In this document: one piece after another, positions 53,207 to 61,909 of the stretch
How the letters are laid out: every line of letters starts with the position of its first letter
How positions within the stretch are numbered: the stretch's first letter is position 1
DNA from: Micrococcaceae bacterium
GTDB taxonomy: Bacteria; Actinomycetota; Actinomycetes; Actinomycetales; Micrococcaceae
Direction: 5' to 3'
DNA: 64,000 nucleotides
Assembly: GCA_013393415.1 (NCBI GenBank)
Contig: JABXHI010000060.1
Span: forward strand, 1-64,000
Position numbers and translations under genes: made by a program
The notes under the pieces: model-generated
The model's database searches: none
What the model was told of the DNA's origin: nothing
Seen by the model: only the letters and a program-made list of their open reading frames with translations

Positions 53207-54148
53207 TTGGCAGAGAACCTCACCGCCAACGTACATGACGTTGTGATTATCGGATCTGGCCCGGCCGGCTACACTGCCGCCATCTACGCCTCTCGTGCGG
53301 CCTTGAATCCAGTGTTGTTTACCAGCTCCGTCGAAGCAGGCGGCGAACTGATGAACACAACCGACGTCGAAAACTTCCCTGGCTTCCCAGACGGGATCAT
53401 GGGGCCAGAACTTATGGGCCACTTCGAAGCACAGGCCCGACGCTTTGGTACCGACGTCCAGTACGAAGACGTCGTCGACCTTGATCTCAATGCTGAACCA
53501 AAACGAATCACCCTAGCCAACGGAGACATCCACCAGGCACGCGCGGTCATCCTATCCACCGGCTCCAAGTACCGCGAACTCGGTCTCGATGGCGAGAGCG
53601 CGCTCACCGGTAAAGGCGTCTCATGGTGTGCCACCTGTGACGGCTTCTTCTTCCGCGACCAACCGCTAGCCGTAGTGGGCGGCGGCGATTCCGCCATGGA
53701 GGAAGCCCTGTTCCTCACCAAGTTCGCGTCCAAGGTCTACGTCATCCACCGTCGTGATGAACTGCGCGCCTCACAGATCATGGCCGATCGTGCACTGGCC
53801 AACGAGAAGATCGAGTTTATCTGGAACTCCCAGGTGGTCGCGATCAATGGCGAAACCAAAGTTGAATCCGTCGATCTAAAAAACCTCGTGTCACAAGAGG
53901 TCAACACCCTCGACGTCAACGGTGTCTTCATCGCGGTGGGCTCGGATCCACGCACCGAGCTGGTCAAAGATCAACTCGATATCGACGAAACAGACGGCAC
54001 CATCGTCGTGCAAGAACCATCCACTGCAACCAAAGTCCCAGGCGTCTTCGCTGCTGGTGACGTGGTCGACGGCAAATACCGCCAGGCCATTACCGCCGCC
54101 GGTATGGGTGCGAAAGCTGCTATCGACGTAGAAGACTACCTGGTCTAA
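53207..54148 (+). CDS. trxB: Thioredoxin reductase
   Basis: 313 residues from TTG 53207, with AAAGGAAG upstream. FAD site IIGSGPAGYTAAIYASRA, redox pair in WCATCDGFFF, NADPH site VVGGGDSAMEEALFL and GVFAAGDVVDGKYRQAITAAGMG. It reduces TrxA with NADPH. It lies 46 bp before trxA, an operon, in the usual actinobacterial place. Confidence 0.97.
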   Translation: MAENLTANVHDVVIIGSGPAGYTAAIYASRAALNPVLFTSSVEAGGELMNTTDVENFPGFPDGIMGPELMGHFEAQARRFGTDVQYEDVVDLDLNAEPKRITLANGDIHQARAVILSTGSKYRELGLDGESALTGKGVSWCATCDGFFFRDQPLAVVGGGDSAMEEALFLTKFASKVYVIHRRDELRASQIMADRALANEKIEFIWNSQVVAINGETKVESVDLKNLVSQEVNTLDVNGVFIAVGSDPRTELVKDQLDIDETDGTIVVQEPSTATKVPGVFAAGDVVDGKYRQAITAAGMGAKAAIDVEDYLV

Positions 54149-54194
54149 GCAATACAAAGGTTTTCAACGTACAGAACCAATCGGAAGGAACATT

Positions 54195-54518
54195 ATGGCG
54201 ACCATCGATGTAACAGATAACGATTTCCAAGAAAAAGTCATCGACTCTGACAAACCAGTCATTGTAGATTTTTGGGCCGTATGGTGTGGCCCATGCCGTC
54301 AGCTTTCGCCAGTACTTGACGAAATTGGCGACGAATACGCTGACAAGGTCACCGTGGCCAAGGTCAACGTGGACGACAACCCGGGTATTGCAGCCAAATA
54401 TGGCATCACCAGCATCCCGACTGTCTACGTATTCAAAGACGGTGAAAAGGTTGCCACTTCTGTTGGTGCCAAACCGAAGCACGTCCTAGAGTCGGAGTTC
54501 GCTGACTACCTGAACTAA
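54195..54518 (+). CDS. trxA: Thioredoxin
   Basis: 107 residues with the active site FWAVWCGPCRQ and the cis-proline segment YGITSIPTVYVFKDGEKV. Cytosolic disulfide reductant, partner of the preceding TrxB. AAGGAAC upstream. In mycobacteria cwlM follows; here the next gene is parB in the opposite direction. Confidence 0.97.
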   Translation: MATIDVTDNDFQEKVIDSDKPVIVDFWAVWCGPCRQLSPVLDEIGDEYADKVTVAKVNVDDNPGIAAKYGITSIPTVYVFKDGEKVATSVGAKPKHVLESEFADYLN

Positions 54519-54534
54519 GGATCCTACAGCAACC

Positions 54535-54578
54535 AAAATGGGGGCGATGGTCAAGATATAGACCATCGCCCCCATTTT
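54535..54578. terminator. Bidirectional terminator between trxA and parB
   Basis: TGGGGGCGATGGTC (54539-54552) pairs perfectly with GACCATCGCCCCCA (54561-54574) around eight bases. AAAA precedes and TTTT follows, giving a U tract in both directions. Confidence 0.92.
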
Positions 54579-54597
54579 CATGCGGAGGAGTCCGCGC

Positions 54598-55800
54598 TTA
54601 GCTGGTGGTGTCCTGACTAATGAGGCCCATGATTCGGTTCAGATCATCGACTGAAGCGAAATCGATTGCTATTCGGCCCTTCTTTGCACCTAAAGTAATC
54701 TTGACCGAAGTGTCGAGTAGATCAGTGAGCGAGGATGCGAGTTCATCGAACTGTCGAGTGTTCCGCTGTGCTCGTGTAGGGACTTTCGCGGCGTCCTCAT
54801 GGTTACGAGCCAGAAGACTGGCAAGTTCTTCTGTAGCTCGTACAGACAAACCCTCATTGATCACCCGCTGGGCTAGCTGGATCATAAGGTGCTCGTCATT
54901 GAGCCCAAGGATTGTCCGAGCATGGCCGGCAGACAGAACGCCTGAAGCCACCTGTCGTTGTACGGCCGGGGGCAGGTTCATAAGACGCAGAGTGTTCGAG
55001 ATGTGGGGACGTGAACGCCCGACACGCTTCGACAAGATCTCTTGGGACCAACCGAAGTCGGTCATAAGTTGGTGGTAGGCCGCGGCCTCTTCTAGTGCGT
55101 TGAGTTCACTGCGGTGAATATTCTCCAGGAGCGCCTCACGCAGCATATCCTCATCTGCGGTATCTCGAACGATCGCGGGAATAGTCTCGAGCCCCGCTCG
55201 CTTTGTGGCTCGCCAACGACGTTCACCCATGATGAGCTCATACTGACCCACCTCTGGGGTAGGGCGAACAATAATTGGTTGAAGTACTCCCACTTCCGAG
55301 ATTGAAGCTACGAGTTCGACCATCGCATCTTCTTCGAATTCGTCACGTGGCTGCCTGGGATTTGGTCGAATATCCTCGACCGGAATGTGATTCAGGAGGC
55401 TTTCTGTCTCGTCATCCTGCCCTATGTCGGCGGGTTCCTCAACAGCCTGCGTACGCGAACGATCGAGTATAGGGTTCGGCATCGATGTGCGGCTCTGTTT
55501 GGGTCGGCCGTTATTCTTTACCTCTCCACTATCATCACCGAAGAACAGATCTGACGGCCGACGTCGATCGCGCGTAGGTTTGGCCCCCTCTAAGTAACGA
55601 GAGCCGACATCCTCTTTCGGTGGCTCATACTCAATTGATATTGATTTATTACTTAGATCGGAGTTGGCTTCGTCAGGGACCTGCTCGGGAACATCTTCCG
55701 CTTCTTGGTCGGTCGTTGTCTCTTCTTCTGATGTGTTCTGAATCAGAGCACCCAGGCCTCTGCCTAGACCTCTCTTATTCCTCTTCGGTTGCTGCGCCAT
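54598..55800 (-). CDS. parB: Chromosome partition protein ParB
   Basis: 400 residues from ATG 55800 (GGAGGAGCACT upstream); the frame runs on to 56016 but that part is a translated parS site and spacer. The N-terminus RGLGRGLGALIQ contacts ParA. After an acidic, variable linker to about 185 comes the CTP-binding ParB box (RPNPRQPRDEF, GERRWRATKRAG), then the HTH KRVGRSRPHISNTLRLMNLP and a C-terminal dimer domain. It clamps onto parS. parA is not next to it: 2.15 kb of non-coding DNA with ten parS sites lies between, all upstream of parB. Confidence 0.96.
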   Translation of the reverse strand: MAQQPKRNKRGLGRGLGALIQNTSEEETTTDQEAEDVPEQVPDEANSDLSNKSISIEYEPPKEDVGSRYLEGAKPTRDRRRPSDLFFGDDSGEVKNNGRPKQSRTSMPNPILDRSRTQAVEEPADIGQDDETESLLNHIPVEDIRPNPRQPRDEFEEDAMVELVASISEVGVLQPIIVRPTPEVGQYELIMGERRWRATKRAGLETIPAIVRDTADEDMLREALLENIHRSELNALEEAAAYHQLMTDFGWSQEILSKRVGRSRPHISNTLRLMNLPPAVQRQVASGVLSAGHARTILGLNDEHLMIQLAQRVINEGLSVRATEELASLLARNHEDAAKVPTRAQRNTRQFDELASSLTDLLDTSVKITLGAKKGRIAIDFASVDDLNRIMGLISQDTTS

Positions 55801-55876
55801 AGTGCTCCTCCATCGACCTGATCTATCAGTCCTACTAGACAGCTCTAGTCTATCCATTAAATGGTGTTGTTGTGTT

Positions 55877-55890
55877 GTTTCACGTGAAAC
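55877..55890. promoter_or_regulatory. parS (14/14)
   Basis: Perfect palindromic core, 77 bp upstream of the parB start; may also autoregulate parB. Confidence 0.93.
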
Positions 55891-56299
55891 TGGCGAGCCG
55901 TGGTTGTAGCGATTACTGCCGGCAAGGTCACGCTGTAGAGTGGATCTAAATAGGAGTAGTGACTGCCGTTCGTACTCAAGTATCCTGAGCATGATCAGAG
56001 TAGACTGTCTGCTCACTCTTTACAGCGCAAGTCAATTGTTGGGACATCCAATAGCAGCCTGCGTCTCGGTGCTTGCTTCACGTGTAACGAGCTTCTTGAA
56101 ATGAATCTCTTGTGCATTTCGACAACCGCACGGGCCCAGGTATGACGACCCTTACTAACTACTCTTTATAGGCATATCTTTGGGTATAAACTACGAAGGA
56201 AAGTAATCTTGCCAGCCAACATGGACATTCTGGCGCGGCCTGCTGTTAATGCCCAACAATGAGCTATAAGCCAGGGAACACTTTCACTATAAGAGCTGT

Positions 56300-56313
56300 G
56301 TTTCACGTGAAAT
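56300..56313. promoter_or_regulatory. parS (13/14)
   Basis: GTTTCACGTGAAAT; last base differs. Confidence 0.88.
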
Positions 56314-56399
56314 CCGAGCGCCTATTCGTCCGGTCGGCGCAATTGTTTGACACATAGTGCATCTACCTGACTCTCTTCGTTGTTAGGGTCGACAGGACC

Positions 56400-56413
56400 G
56401 TTTCATGTGAAAC
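56400..56413. promoter_or_regulatory. parS (13/14)
   Basis: GTTTCATGTGAAAC; one central change. Confidence 0.8.
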
Positions 56414-56614
56414 ACACGATCGAACGTAGGTGCCATTTCTTCCGGATGGAAGCGATGTCCACTGTTTCACTTAAAAACTGACTGAGTACCAACTACCGAA
56501 GACTTAGGCTAGAGCAAATGCAGAATATACCGCTCTAATGAATGAATGCTCGCCTCAATTGCTCCATGCCGGTGTCGAATCCTTCGATGGATGGCGCACT
56601 TATGCAATCATACG

Positions 56615-56628
56615 GTTTCACGTGAAAC
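56615..56628. promoter_or_regulatory. parS (14/14)
   Basis: Perfect core. Confidence 0.93.
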
Positions 56629-56749
56629 GCTATACACTATGACGGTCACGATTGCTGGACACTCGCTTCCAGATCAGAGCAGCATGCCGCAACTAGGAAA
56701 TCACTTGAAGCCTACCGAGCCAAAACGCAAATCCCGGAGTGATGGAGGC

Positions 56750-56763
56750 ATTTCACGTGAAAC
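56750..56763. promoter_or_regulatory. parS (13/14)
   Basis: ATTTCACGTGAAAC. The DNA just downstream resembles the parA 5' end (see findings). Confidence 0.88.
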
Positions 56764-56961
56764 TCCCAAGGATGCGAAGCTGCGTGACACCGCCGATTTC
56801 AGTTCAGAATCTTCACCTTAGATGAATCGAAAAAGTACCCAGAGTGTCCGAGTCTTGTCCACCATCCGCTGACTGTGACAAACAATCCTTCACAAAATGC
56901 ATACTAGTAAACATGCAATGACGGAATCGAAGCGCTTTCGTCTGCGCACGACACTTCATAG

Positions 56962-56975
56962 GTTCCACGTGAAAC
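56962..56975. promoter_or_regulatory. parS (13/14)
   Basis: GTTCCACGTGAAAC. Confidence 0.88.
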
Positions 56976-57230
56976 GCTTACCGGGACCGCTAACAGAGCT
57001 GACAGAGTCGCTAAGTTGACGGGTCACTTCTCGGCTGCCGATGCATCGAATTCCTTGACGACACGATATTTGGACTACACGAGATCGTGCTGCATCGCAT
57101 GAACCTCCTATCCTGATCAATTGCGCGTCCCTTTACGGCTTCCGCTCAGTATGATGGGCAACAACACACAGGATATGGCCAATTAGAAGCCCGAGATTGG
57201 GAACAATTCACTAAACTGACTGACGCTCGC

Positions 57231-57244
57231 GTTTCACGTGAAAC
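57231..57244. promoter_or_regulatory. parS (14/14)
   Basis: Perfect core. Confidence 0.93.
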
Positions 57245-57553
57245 GACTATCCTACTTCTCTACGAACAAGTTGTATATCATGAATGGGCACGTAGGCTCC
57301 CTCACCACCATCAATCGACGCCGGGAATCCCAACTTAATGCCATCGTGAGGCCCATAGCCTAATTAGCGGATCCTCACAGCATATTCTGACCAATATCAG
57401 AAATCACTAAACCTGCTGTGTGAAAGCACCAGTTGAACTGATCAAGTCCAAAGAGGGCTTGTGAATTCCATGATTCGCGTGCTTCCTATCATTCCTCTTG
57501 TAGCAGCTCGTAAATGGGCACCAATTTTACACGATATGGTATGTGGTTCCAAT

Positions 57554-57567
57554 GTTCCACGTGAAAC
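57554..57567. promoter_or_regulatory. parS (13/14)
   Basis: GTTCCACGTGAAAC; with flanks it matches 15 of 16 bases of the extended site. Confidence 0.88.
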
Positions 57568-57780
57568 AAAAACTGAAGCAACAAACTCGTCAGTGTTGAT
57601 GATTGAACTGCCCACTATACTCGTCCGACACAATATTCGGTCAGACATGTCTCGAAGCGTTATCTTACAGTAAGGGGAGAAGCGCCAGAGCCTAATGGGC
57701 GTGTCAGAAAAGTAGTTCACAGCGTGGGTTTGCGTCTTCCAGTACAGTGTGCAATTCCTATACGAGAGAGACAGGACAGG

Positions 57781-57794
57781 GTTTCACGTGGAAC
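57781..57794. promoter_or_regulatory. parS (13/14)
   Basis: GTTTCACGTGGAAC. Confidence 0.88.
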
Positions 57795-57875
57795 ATAATC
57801 AAAAGCGTGTCGCCCCAAAAGCTCAATGCACTACGTAAACCTCCGGGCTAGATGTGATACGCGAGCAAAAAGACC

Positions 57876-57889
57876 GTTTCACGTGAAAC
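57876..57889. promoter_or_regulatory. parS (14/14)
   Basis: Perfect core, 61 bp beyond the parA stop. Confidence 0.93.
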
Positions 57890-57949
57890 AGCGACTATTA
57901 TACTGGATCAAACCCTATAGCACGCCAACTATCTCAACAAATCAAGTGA

Positions 57950-58897
57950 TTACCGTTTAGTTCCACGTGTAGCAATTTCCATTGCCGCCTCACGATAGCT
58001 CAGGGCTCCGGTCGAGCTCGGATCATAAGTGAGCACGCTCTGCTGATAGGAGGGCGCCTCTGAAATACGTACGTTGCGTGGAATCACGGCATTGAGTACC
58101 TGATTCGGAAAATAATCCCTGACCTCTTCGGCCACTTGTACGGCCAGATTTGTACGAGAGTCAAACATTGTCAACACGATAGTCGAGATATGAAGGTCAG
58201 GATTCAAATGTTCCTGAATCATCTCGATGTTCTTCACCAGTTGGGAAAGACCTTCCAACGCGTAGTACTCGGTTTGAATGGGAATCAGGACCTCATTGGC
58301 TGCCACAAACGCGTTGACGGTCAGTAGTCCGAGGCTTGGCGGACAGTCGATGAAGACGTAGTCAATGCGGGGGAGATCATTGGCTTCACGATACTCAAAG
58401 TACTTCTGCAAGGCCCTGGTTAGTCGTTGCTCACGAGCAACAAGGGAAACCAATTCGATTTCTGCGCCAGCCAAATCAATCGTCGAGGGAGCCACGAAAA
58501 GATTGTCCGTGTCGGGGTTCGGGTAGAGAACTTCTTTGAGGTCCCAGTCTTCAATAAGCACATTATAGATCGACGGAGTGCCCTGCTGATGATCAATGTT
58601 CAGTGCAGTCGAGGCGTTACCCTGGGGGTCCGTGTCAATGACCAAAACATTCATGCCCGCACGGGCCATCGCCGTCGACAGGTTCACGGTGGTCGTTGTT
58701 TTTCCGACTCCGCCCTTTTGGTTCGAGATCGTGATGATACGGGTACGGTCAGGACGTTGCATTCGCTTGGTCTTCAACTTCTCGCGTCGACGGTTTTCGG
58801 ATTCCAATTGACGGGCGAGCGGCGTCGATGCGGTGCTGTCAGCACCCTTCGGCGTTTCACGTGAAACTTTATCCTGATCGACCAAGCCAGCCTCCAT
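57950..58897 (-). CDS. parA: Chromosome partition ATPase ParA
   Basis: 315 residues. Deviant Walker A KGGVGKTTTTVNLS, then NVLVIDTDPQGNAST, YVFIDCPPSLGLLTVNAF and IQTEYYALEGLSQL, as in Soj/ParA; it binds DNA non-specifically with ATP and pulls ParB-parS complexes. About 50 N-terminal residues precede the ATPase and include VSRETPKG, encoded by a parS site. The ATG at 58897 lacks a clear Shine-Dalgarno, so the exact start is unsure. It is 33 bp after rsmG. Confidence 0.95.
   Translation of the reverse strand: MEAGLVDQDKVSRETPKGADSTASTPLARQLESENRRREKLKTKRMQRPDRTRIITISNQKGGVGKTTTTVNLSTAMARAGMNVLVIDTDPQGNASTALNIDHQQGTPSIYNVLIEDWDLKEVLYPNPDTDNLFVAPSTIDLAGAEIELVSLVAREQRLTRALQKYFEYREANDLPRIDYVFIDCPPSLGLLTVNAFVAANEVLIPIQTEYYALEGLSQLVKNIEMIQEHLNPDLHISTIVLTMFDSRTNLAVQVAEEVRDYFPNQVLNAVIPRNVRISEAPSYQQSVLTYDPSSTGALSYREAAMEIATRGTKR
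58854..58867. promoter_or_regulatory. parS inside the parA coding sequence (14/14)
   Basis: Perfect core near the 5' end of parA, where it encodes VSRET. Confidence 0.93.
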
Positions 58898-58930
58898 TAC
58901 TTTAAATTTGAAGTACTTGTATTCGTATAG

Positions 58931-59614
58931 TTAGGAACCATAGGTAAGTCTCGCAACTGTCGTTGGAACTTCCAAGAGTTCGTCGCCGACGGTGAGCACT
59001 TCTGAGTTCTTGGTTTTGAACTTTCGCAGCACCTTATCGGCCTTCTCGATTTCAGTCGCTGCACTTCGACCTTTAATGGCCAAAAGTTGCCCCTGTCCGT
59101 GCAATAACGGCACGGTCATTGGAACCAACGATTTCATCGCAGAGACCGCCCTGGCAGTCACGATATCCACATCAACCGTATCGAAGACTTGTTCCGACCG
59201 TCCACGCACAACGTCGACATTTTCGAGTTCGAGATCCTCGATCACCAAGTCCAACCAGTCCACGCGACGTTCCAGTGGTTCGATCAACACGAACTGGACG
59301 TCCGGGCGTGCAATAGCCAATGCGATGCCAGGTAGTCCTGCACCAGATCCAACGTCGGCAACGAGCGCGCCCTTTGGAATCAGCTCGTGGACGACTGCAC
59401 AGTTCAGTACATGTCGTTCCCACATGATGGGGATCTCGCGGGGGCCAAGGAGGCCCCATTCTATCCCTGTGGTCACAAGGTGCTCCACGAAGCGTTCAGC
59501 AATACCTATGCGATCACCGTAGATAACCTCAGCTGCGTCGACGATCCAGGCATCCTGACGAGACAGTTTCGTCTCTGCTGGGTCGGAATCAGGGATAGGT
59601 TGTTTCTCGGACAA
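58931..59614 (-). CDS. rsmG: 16S rRNA m7G527 methyltransferase RsmG (GidB)
   Basis: 227 residues from TTG 59614 with CGGAGAATAGTC upstream. SAM loop ALVADVGSGAGLPGIALAIARP and FVLIEPLERRVDWL are typical. Loss of this enzyme gives low-level streptomycin resistance in other bacteria. It lies 2 bp after jag in the yidC-jag-rsmG-parA run. Confidence 0.95.
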   Translation of the reverse strand: MSEKQPIPDSDPAETKLSRQDAWIVDAAEVIYGDRIGIAERFVEHLVTTGIEWGLLGPREIPIMWERHVLNCAVVHELIPKGALVADVGSGAGLPGIALAIARPDVQFVLIEPLERRVDWLDLVIEDLELENVDVVRGRSEQVFDTVDVDIVTARAVSAMKSLVPMTVPLLHGQGQLLAIKGRSAATEIEKADKVLRKFKTKNSEVLTVGDELLEVPTTVARLTYGS

Positions 59615-59616
59615 GA

Positions 59617-60138
59617 CTATTCTCCGGGACTAATCACTACGTGACGGCGTGGGCCTTCACCTTCTGATTCGGAATGCAGGCCAGCCTCTGCGACCACGTC
59701 ATGCACGATTTTGCGTTCGTATGGGCTCATCGGCTTCATATGTTCGACGTCACCGGATTCTTGCACCTTGTTAATGGACTCACGTGCTTGATCCCGCAGT
59801 GAGTCCGCACGCTGTGCACGGTGCTGTCCAATGTCGAGGATCAGACGTGAGCGCTCCCCAGTGGAGGAGAGCACGGCAAGGCGTGTGAGTTCTTGGAGCG
59901 CGTCAAGGGTCTTGCCATCTTTGCCAATCAGACCGTCGATGCTCTCGGCACCCTCGGGTACAAGAACGGAGAGGTAAGTCCGGTCGTTGCGCACCTCGAT
60001 ATCGATGTCGCCATCCAGATCGGCGATGTCGAGAAGTTCTTCGATGTAGTCAGCGGCGTGGTCGCCTTCTGCTTCGAAGTTGGTTTCCGTGACCTCTTCG
60101 GTCACTTCTTCCGTGGCGTTAGGTTGTTCTGCGTTCAT
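59617..60138 (-). CDS. Jag/KhpB RNA-binding protein
   Basis: 173 residues. An acidic N-terminus is followed by a KH domain (YLSVLVPEGAESIDGLIGKDGKTLDALQ) and an R3H domain (RSRLILDIGQHRAQRADSLR ... MSPYERKIVHDVVAEAGLHSES). It binds RNA and affects cell elongation in firmicutes. It overlaps the yidC stop by 4 bp, the usual coupling. Confidence 0.93.
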   Translation of the reverse strand: MNAEQPNATEEVTEEVTETNFEAEGDHAADYIEELLDIADLDGDIDIEVRNDRTYLSVLVPEGAESIDGLIGKDGKTLDALQELTRLAVLSSTGERSRLILDIGQHRAQRADSLRDQARESINKVQESGDVEHMKPMSPYERKIVHDVVAEAGLHSESEGEGPRRHVVISPGE

Positions 60139-61097
60139 CGTTTCTTCCTAGGTTTTTTCACAGGTTGCTGGCGCTGACCTTTTTGTTTCGTCGCCTCTTG
60201 TTCAGCCTTCTCGGCTGCTTCTTGAGCGGCTTTCCCAACAGGTGGCAGGCCTTTGACTGCACGACGTTCATTGAGTTCACGTTCGGCAACGGAGCCGGGA
60301 GTAGGGTTCCGTCGAATGATGAAGAGCTGCTGCCCGACGGCCCAGAAGTTTGTAGCGGTCCAGTAGATCAACACACCAATTGGGAAGTTGAAACCACCGA
60401 TCGCGAAGATGGCCGGGAAGGCGTACAGCATGATCTTCTGGGTTTGCGCGAACTGTCCGGTCTGAGCTGCTTCGGACATGTTCTTACCCATCAGGGTCTT
60501 CTGCATGTAGAACATGGCAGTGACCATCAGGATGATGAGGATGACGGCAACGATGACGACGTTAAGGTCAAAGTTTTCACCGACGTGGTCGCCAAGGATG
60601 TCCGACATCTGTGCACCGGCGAACGTCGAGTTGGCAAACGACTGCACTTCTTCGATGGAGAGTGCACCAATGGTCTCACCGCTGTCGGCTGCTTGAGATG
60701 CGGTTACGAGCACGCGGTAGAGGGCAAAGAAGAACGGCATCTGCACGAGCATTGGCAGACATGCTGCAAACGGACTGGTACCGCGGTCTTTGAACAACTG
60801 CTGTTGTTCCATAGCCATGGCTTGGCGGGAGAGCTGATCCTTTTTATTTTTATACTTTGCTTGCAGCTTCTTGATCTCAGGCTGCAACTCTTGCATGGCA
60901 CGTTGAGATTTTATCTGCTTGACGAATACCGGAATCAGCAACGTCCGAATCAGGATCACGAGTAGAACAAGCGCCAGTGTCCAGGTCCAACCCGAAGCGG
61001 AGTCCATCCCGAGAAAACTCAGGACGGTGTGGAACATACTTAGCACCCATGAGACCGCCCATGTAAAGGGGAGAAGAATTGTGTCAAAAAATCCCAT
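60135..61097 (-). CDS. yidC: Membrane insertase YidC
   Basis: 320 residues with about five to six membrane helices. WTLALVLLVILIRTLLIPVFVKQIKSQ carries the conserved membrane arginine; MLVQMPFFFALYRVL and YAFPAIFAIGGFNFPIGVLIYW follow. The C-terminal tail is Lys/Arg/Gln-rich (KKPRKKR) and may touch the ribosome. It lies 3 bp after yidD and overlaps jag. Confidence 0.96.
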   Translation of the reverse strand: MGFFDTILLPFTWAVSWVLSMFHTVLSFLGMDSASGWTWTLALVLLVILIRTLLIPVFVKQIKSQRAMQELQPEIKKLQAKYKNKKDQLSRQAMAMEQQQLFKDRGTSPFAACLPMLVQMPFFFALYRVLVTASQAADSGETIGALSIEEVQSFANSTFAGAQMSDILGDHVGENFDLNVVIVAVILIILMVTAMFYMQKTLMGKNMSEAAQTGQFAQTQKIMLYAFPAIFAIGGFNFPIGVLIYWTATNFWAVGQQLFIIRRNPTPGSVAERELNERRAVKGLPPVGKAAQEAAEKAEQEATKQKGQRQQPVKKPRKKR

Positions 61098-61100
61098 AGT

Positions 61101-61547
61101 TTATTTATCCTCTTCGGTGGCCTCAACATCCGGCGGAATTACCGGATGGTTCAGTTCAATAATGAATGGTTGTTTGCCATCCGGCCAAATCCTATTCCCC
61201 GGAGGAACCGGATCTATGCCACCATCTTGCCAAGGATGACAACTCAGCACACGTCGTCCTGCCATAAGGCTACCCTTAACAGCCCCGTGCGTATAAACCG
61301 CTTCTAGGCCGTAGGCTGAACATGTGGGAAAGAATTTACATACATCTCCATAGCTTGGAGAGATGACCTTTCGATATGCTCGCAGCAGCCAGCCAACGAT
61401 GGTTGATGGCAGAGCTCGAAGAAATCCCCATTCGGTAGCGCTGTCCTTCACGATAAACGGTGAGGGCTGCGAGCCGGAATGGGACTCCTCGTGCTCATTG
61501 CTGTTTTTCACGACGCCTAAACTTTCGGAGTGCTCCGTGTACCGCAT
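61101..61547 (-). CDS. yidD: Membrane protein insertion efficiency factor YidD
   Basis: 148 residues if started at ATG 61547, which lies inside the end of rnpA; GTG 61511 is an alternative. The YidD core is clear: LRAYRKVISPSYGDVCKFFP, TCSAYGLEAVYTHGAVKGSL and RRVLSCHPWQDGGIDPVP with its cysteines. It helps YidC-dependent insertion. The N-terminal ~55 residues (EHEESHSGSQP...) are not conserved in the family. Confidence 0.9.
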   Translation of the reverse strand: MRYTEHSESLGVVKNSNEHEESHSGSQPSPFIVKDSATEWGFLRALPSTIVGWLLRAYRKVISPSYGDVCKFFPTCSAYGLEAVYTHGAVKGSLMAGRRVLSCHPWQDGGIDPVPPGNRIWPDGKQPFIIELNHPVIPPDVEATEEDK

Positions 61548-61872
61548 GGGTTGCTGCTTCTTCAAGTTCGTCGAAGTCAGCGTTTGCCGATGCCGGTAAT
61601 GCTCTGACGACGAGGTCAACTGCTCCATCAGGTACATCGATGCCACGGTCAAAGAGTTCAGCGACGATGGCACGTAGTCGACGTTTTACCCTGTTGCGGA
61701 TGACGGCATTTCCCACAGCTTTGGAAACAATAAAACCTGCTCGTGGGTCGTCGCCCGTGATTGGTCGAATATTTGCAGATACGACAACGTTCCGATTGCC
61801 GAAACGGGAACCGGAACGTTGCGTATCAAAAAATTGTGCTGTAGTGCGTATTCGTTGGTGTTGCGGTAGCAC
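61495..61872 (-). CDS. rnpA: Ribonuclease P protein component
   Basis: 125 residues from GTG 61872 with AGGAG upstream. The RNR motif is in AGFIVSKAVGNAVIRNRVKRRLR. It binds the RNase P RNA and helps mature tRNA 5' ends. It is 37 bp after rpmH, and its end overlaps the start of yidD. Confidence 0.96.
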   Translation of the reverse strand: MLPQHQRIRTTAQFFDTQRSGSRFGNRNVVVSANIRPITGDDPRAGFIVSKAVGNAVIRNRVKRRLRAIVAELFDRGIDVPDGAVDLVVRALPASANADFDELEEAATHAVHGALRKFRRREKQQ

Positions 61873-61909
61873 TAGATCAGGCTCCTACGACCACCGACAC
61901 TACTTTCTA

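Larger units (their letters stand above)
55801..57949. other. Non-coding spacer between parB and parA with parS array
   Basis: 2149 bp in which no ORF is supportable; the composition is visibly poorer in GC than the flanks. Ten sites with at most one mismatch to the 14-bp parS core GTTTCACGTGAAAC are spaced 95-423 bp apart. Degenerate copies are at 56075-56088 (12/14), 56464-56477 and, inside the parA 3' end, about 57959-57972. An inverted repeat ACTAGA-CAGC-TCTAGT (55834-55849) sits in the parB leader. The array looks like the main centromere of the chromosome. Confidence 0.9.

Noticed and set aside
55801-56016. 72-codon upstream extension of parB
   Set aside because: It translates a parS site and spacer; the ATG at 55800 has an excellent Shine-Dalgarno.
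56546-56821. 91-codon ORF in the parS spacer
   Set aside because: Its only familiar parts are two translated parS sites; no Shine-Dalgarno or family. Kept only as a possible parA fragment.
57442-57720. 92-codon minus-strand ORF in the parS spacer
   Set aside because: No family, atypical composition, and it spans a parS site.
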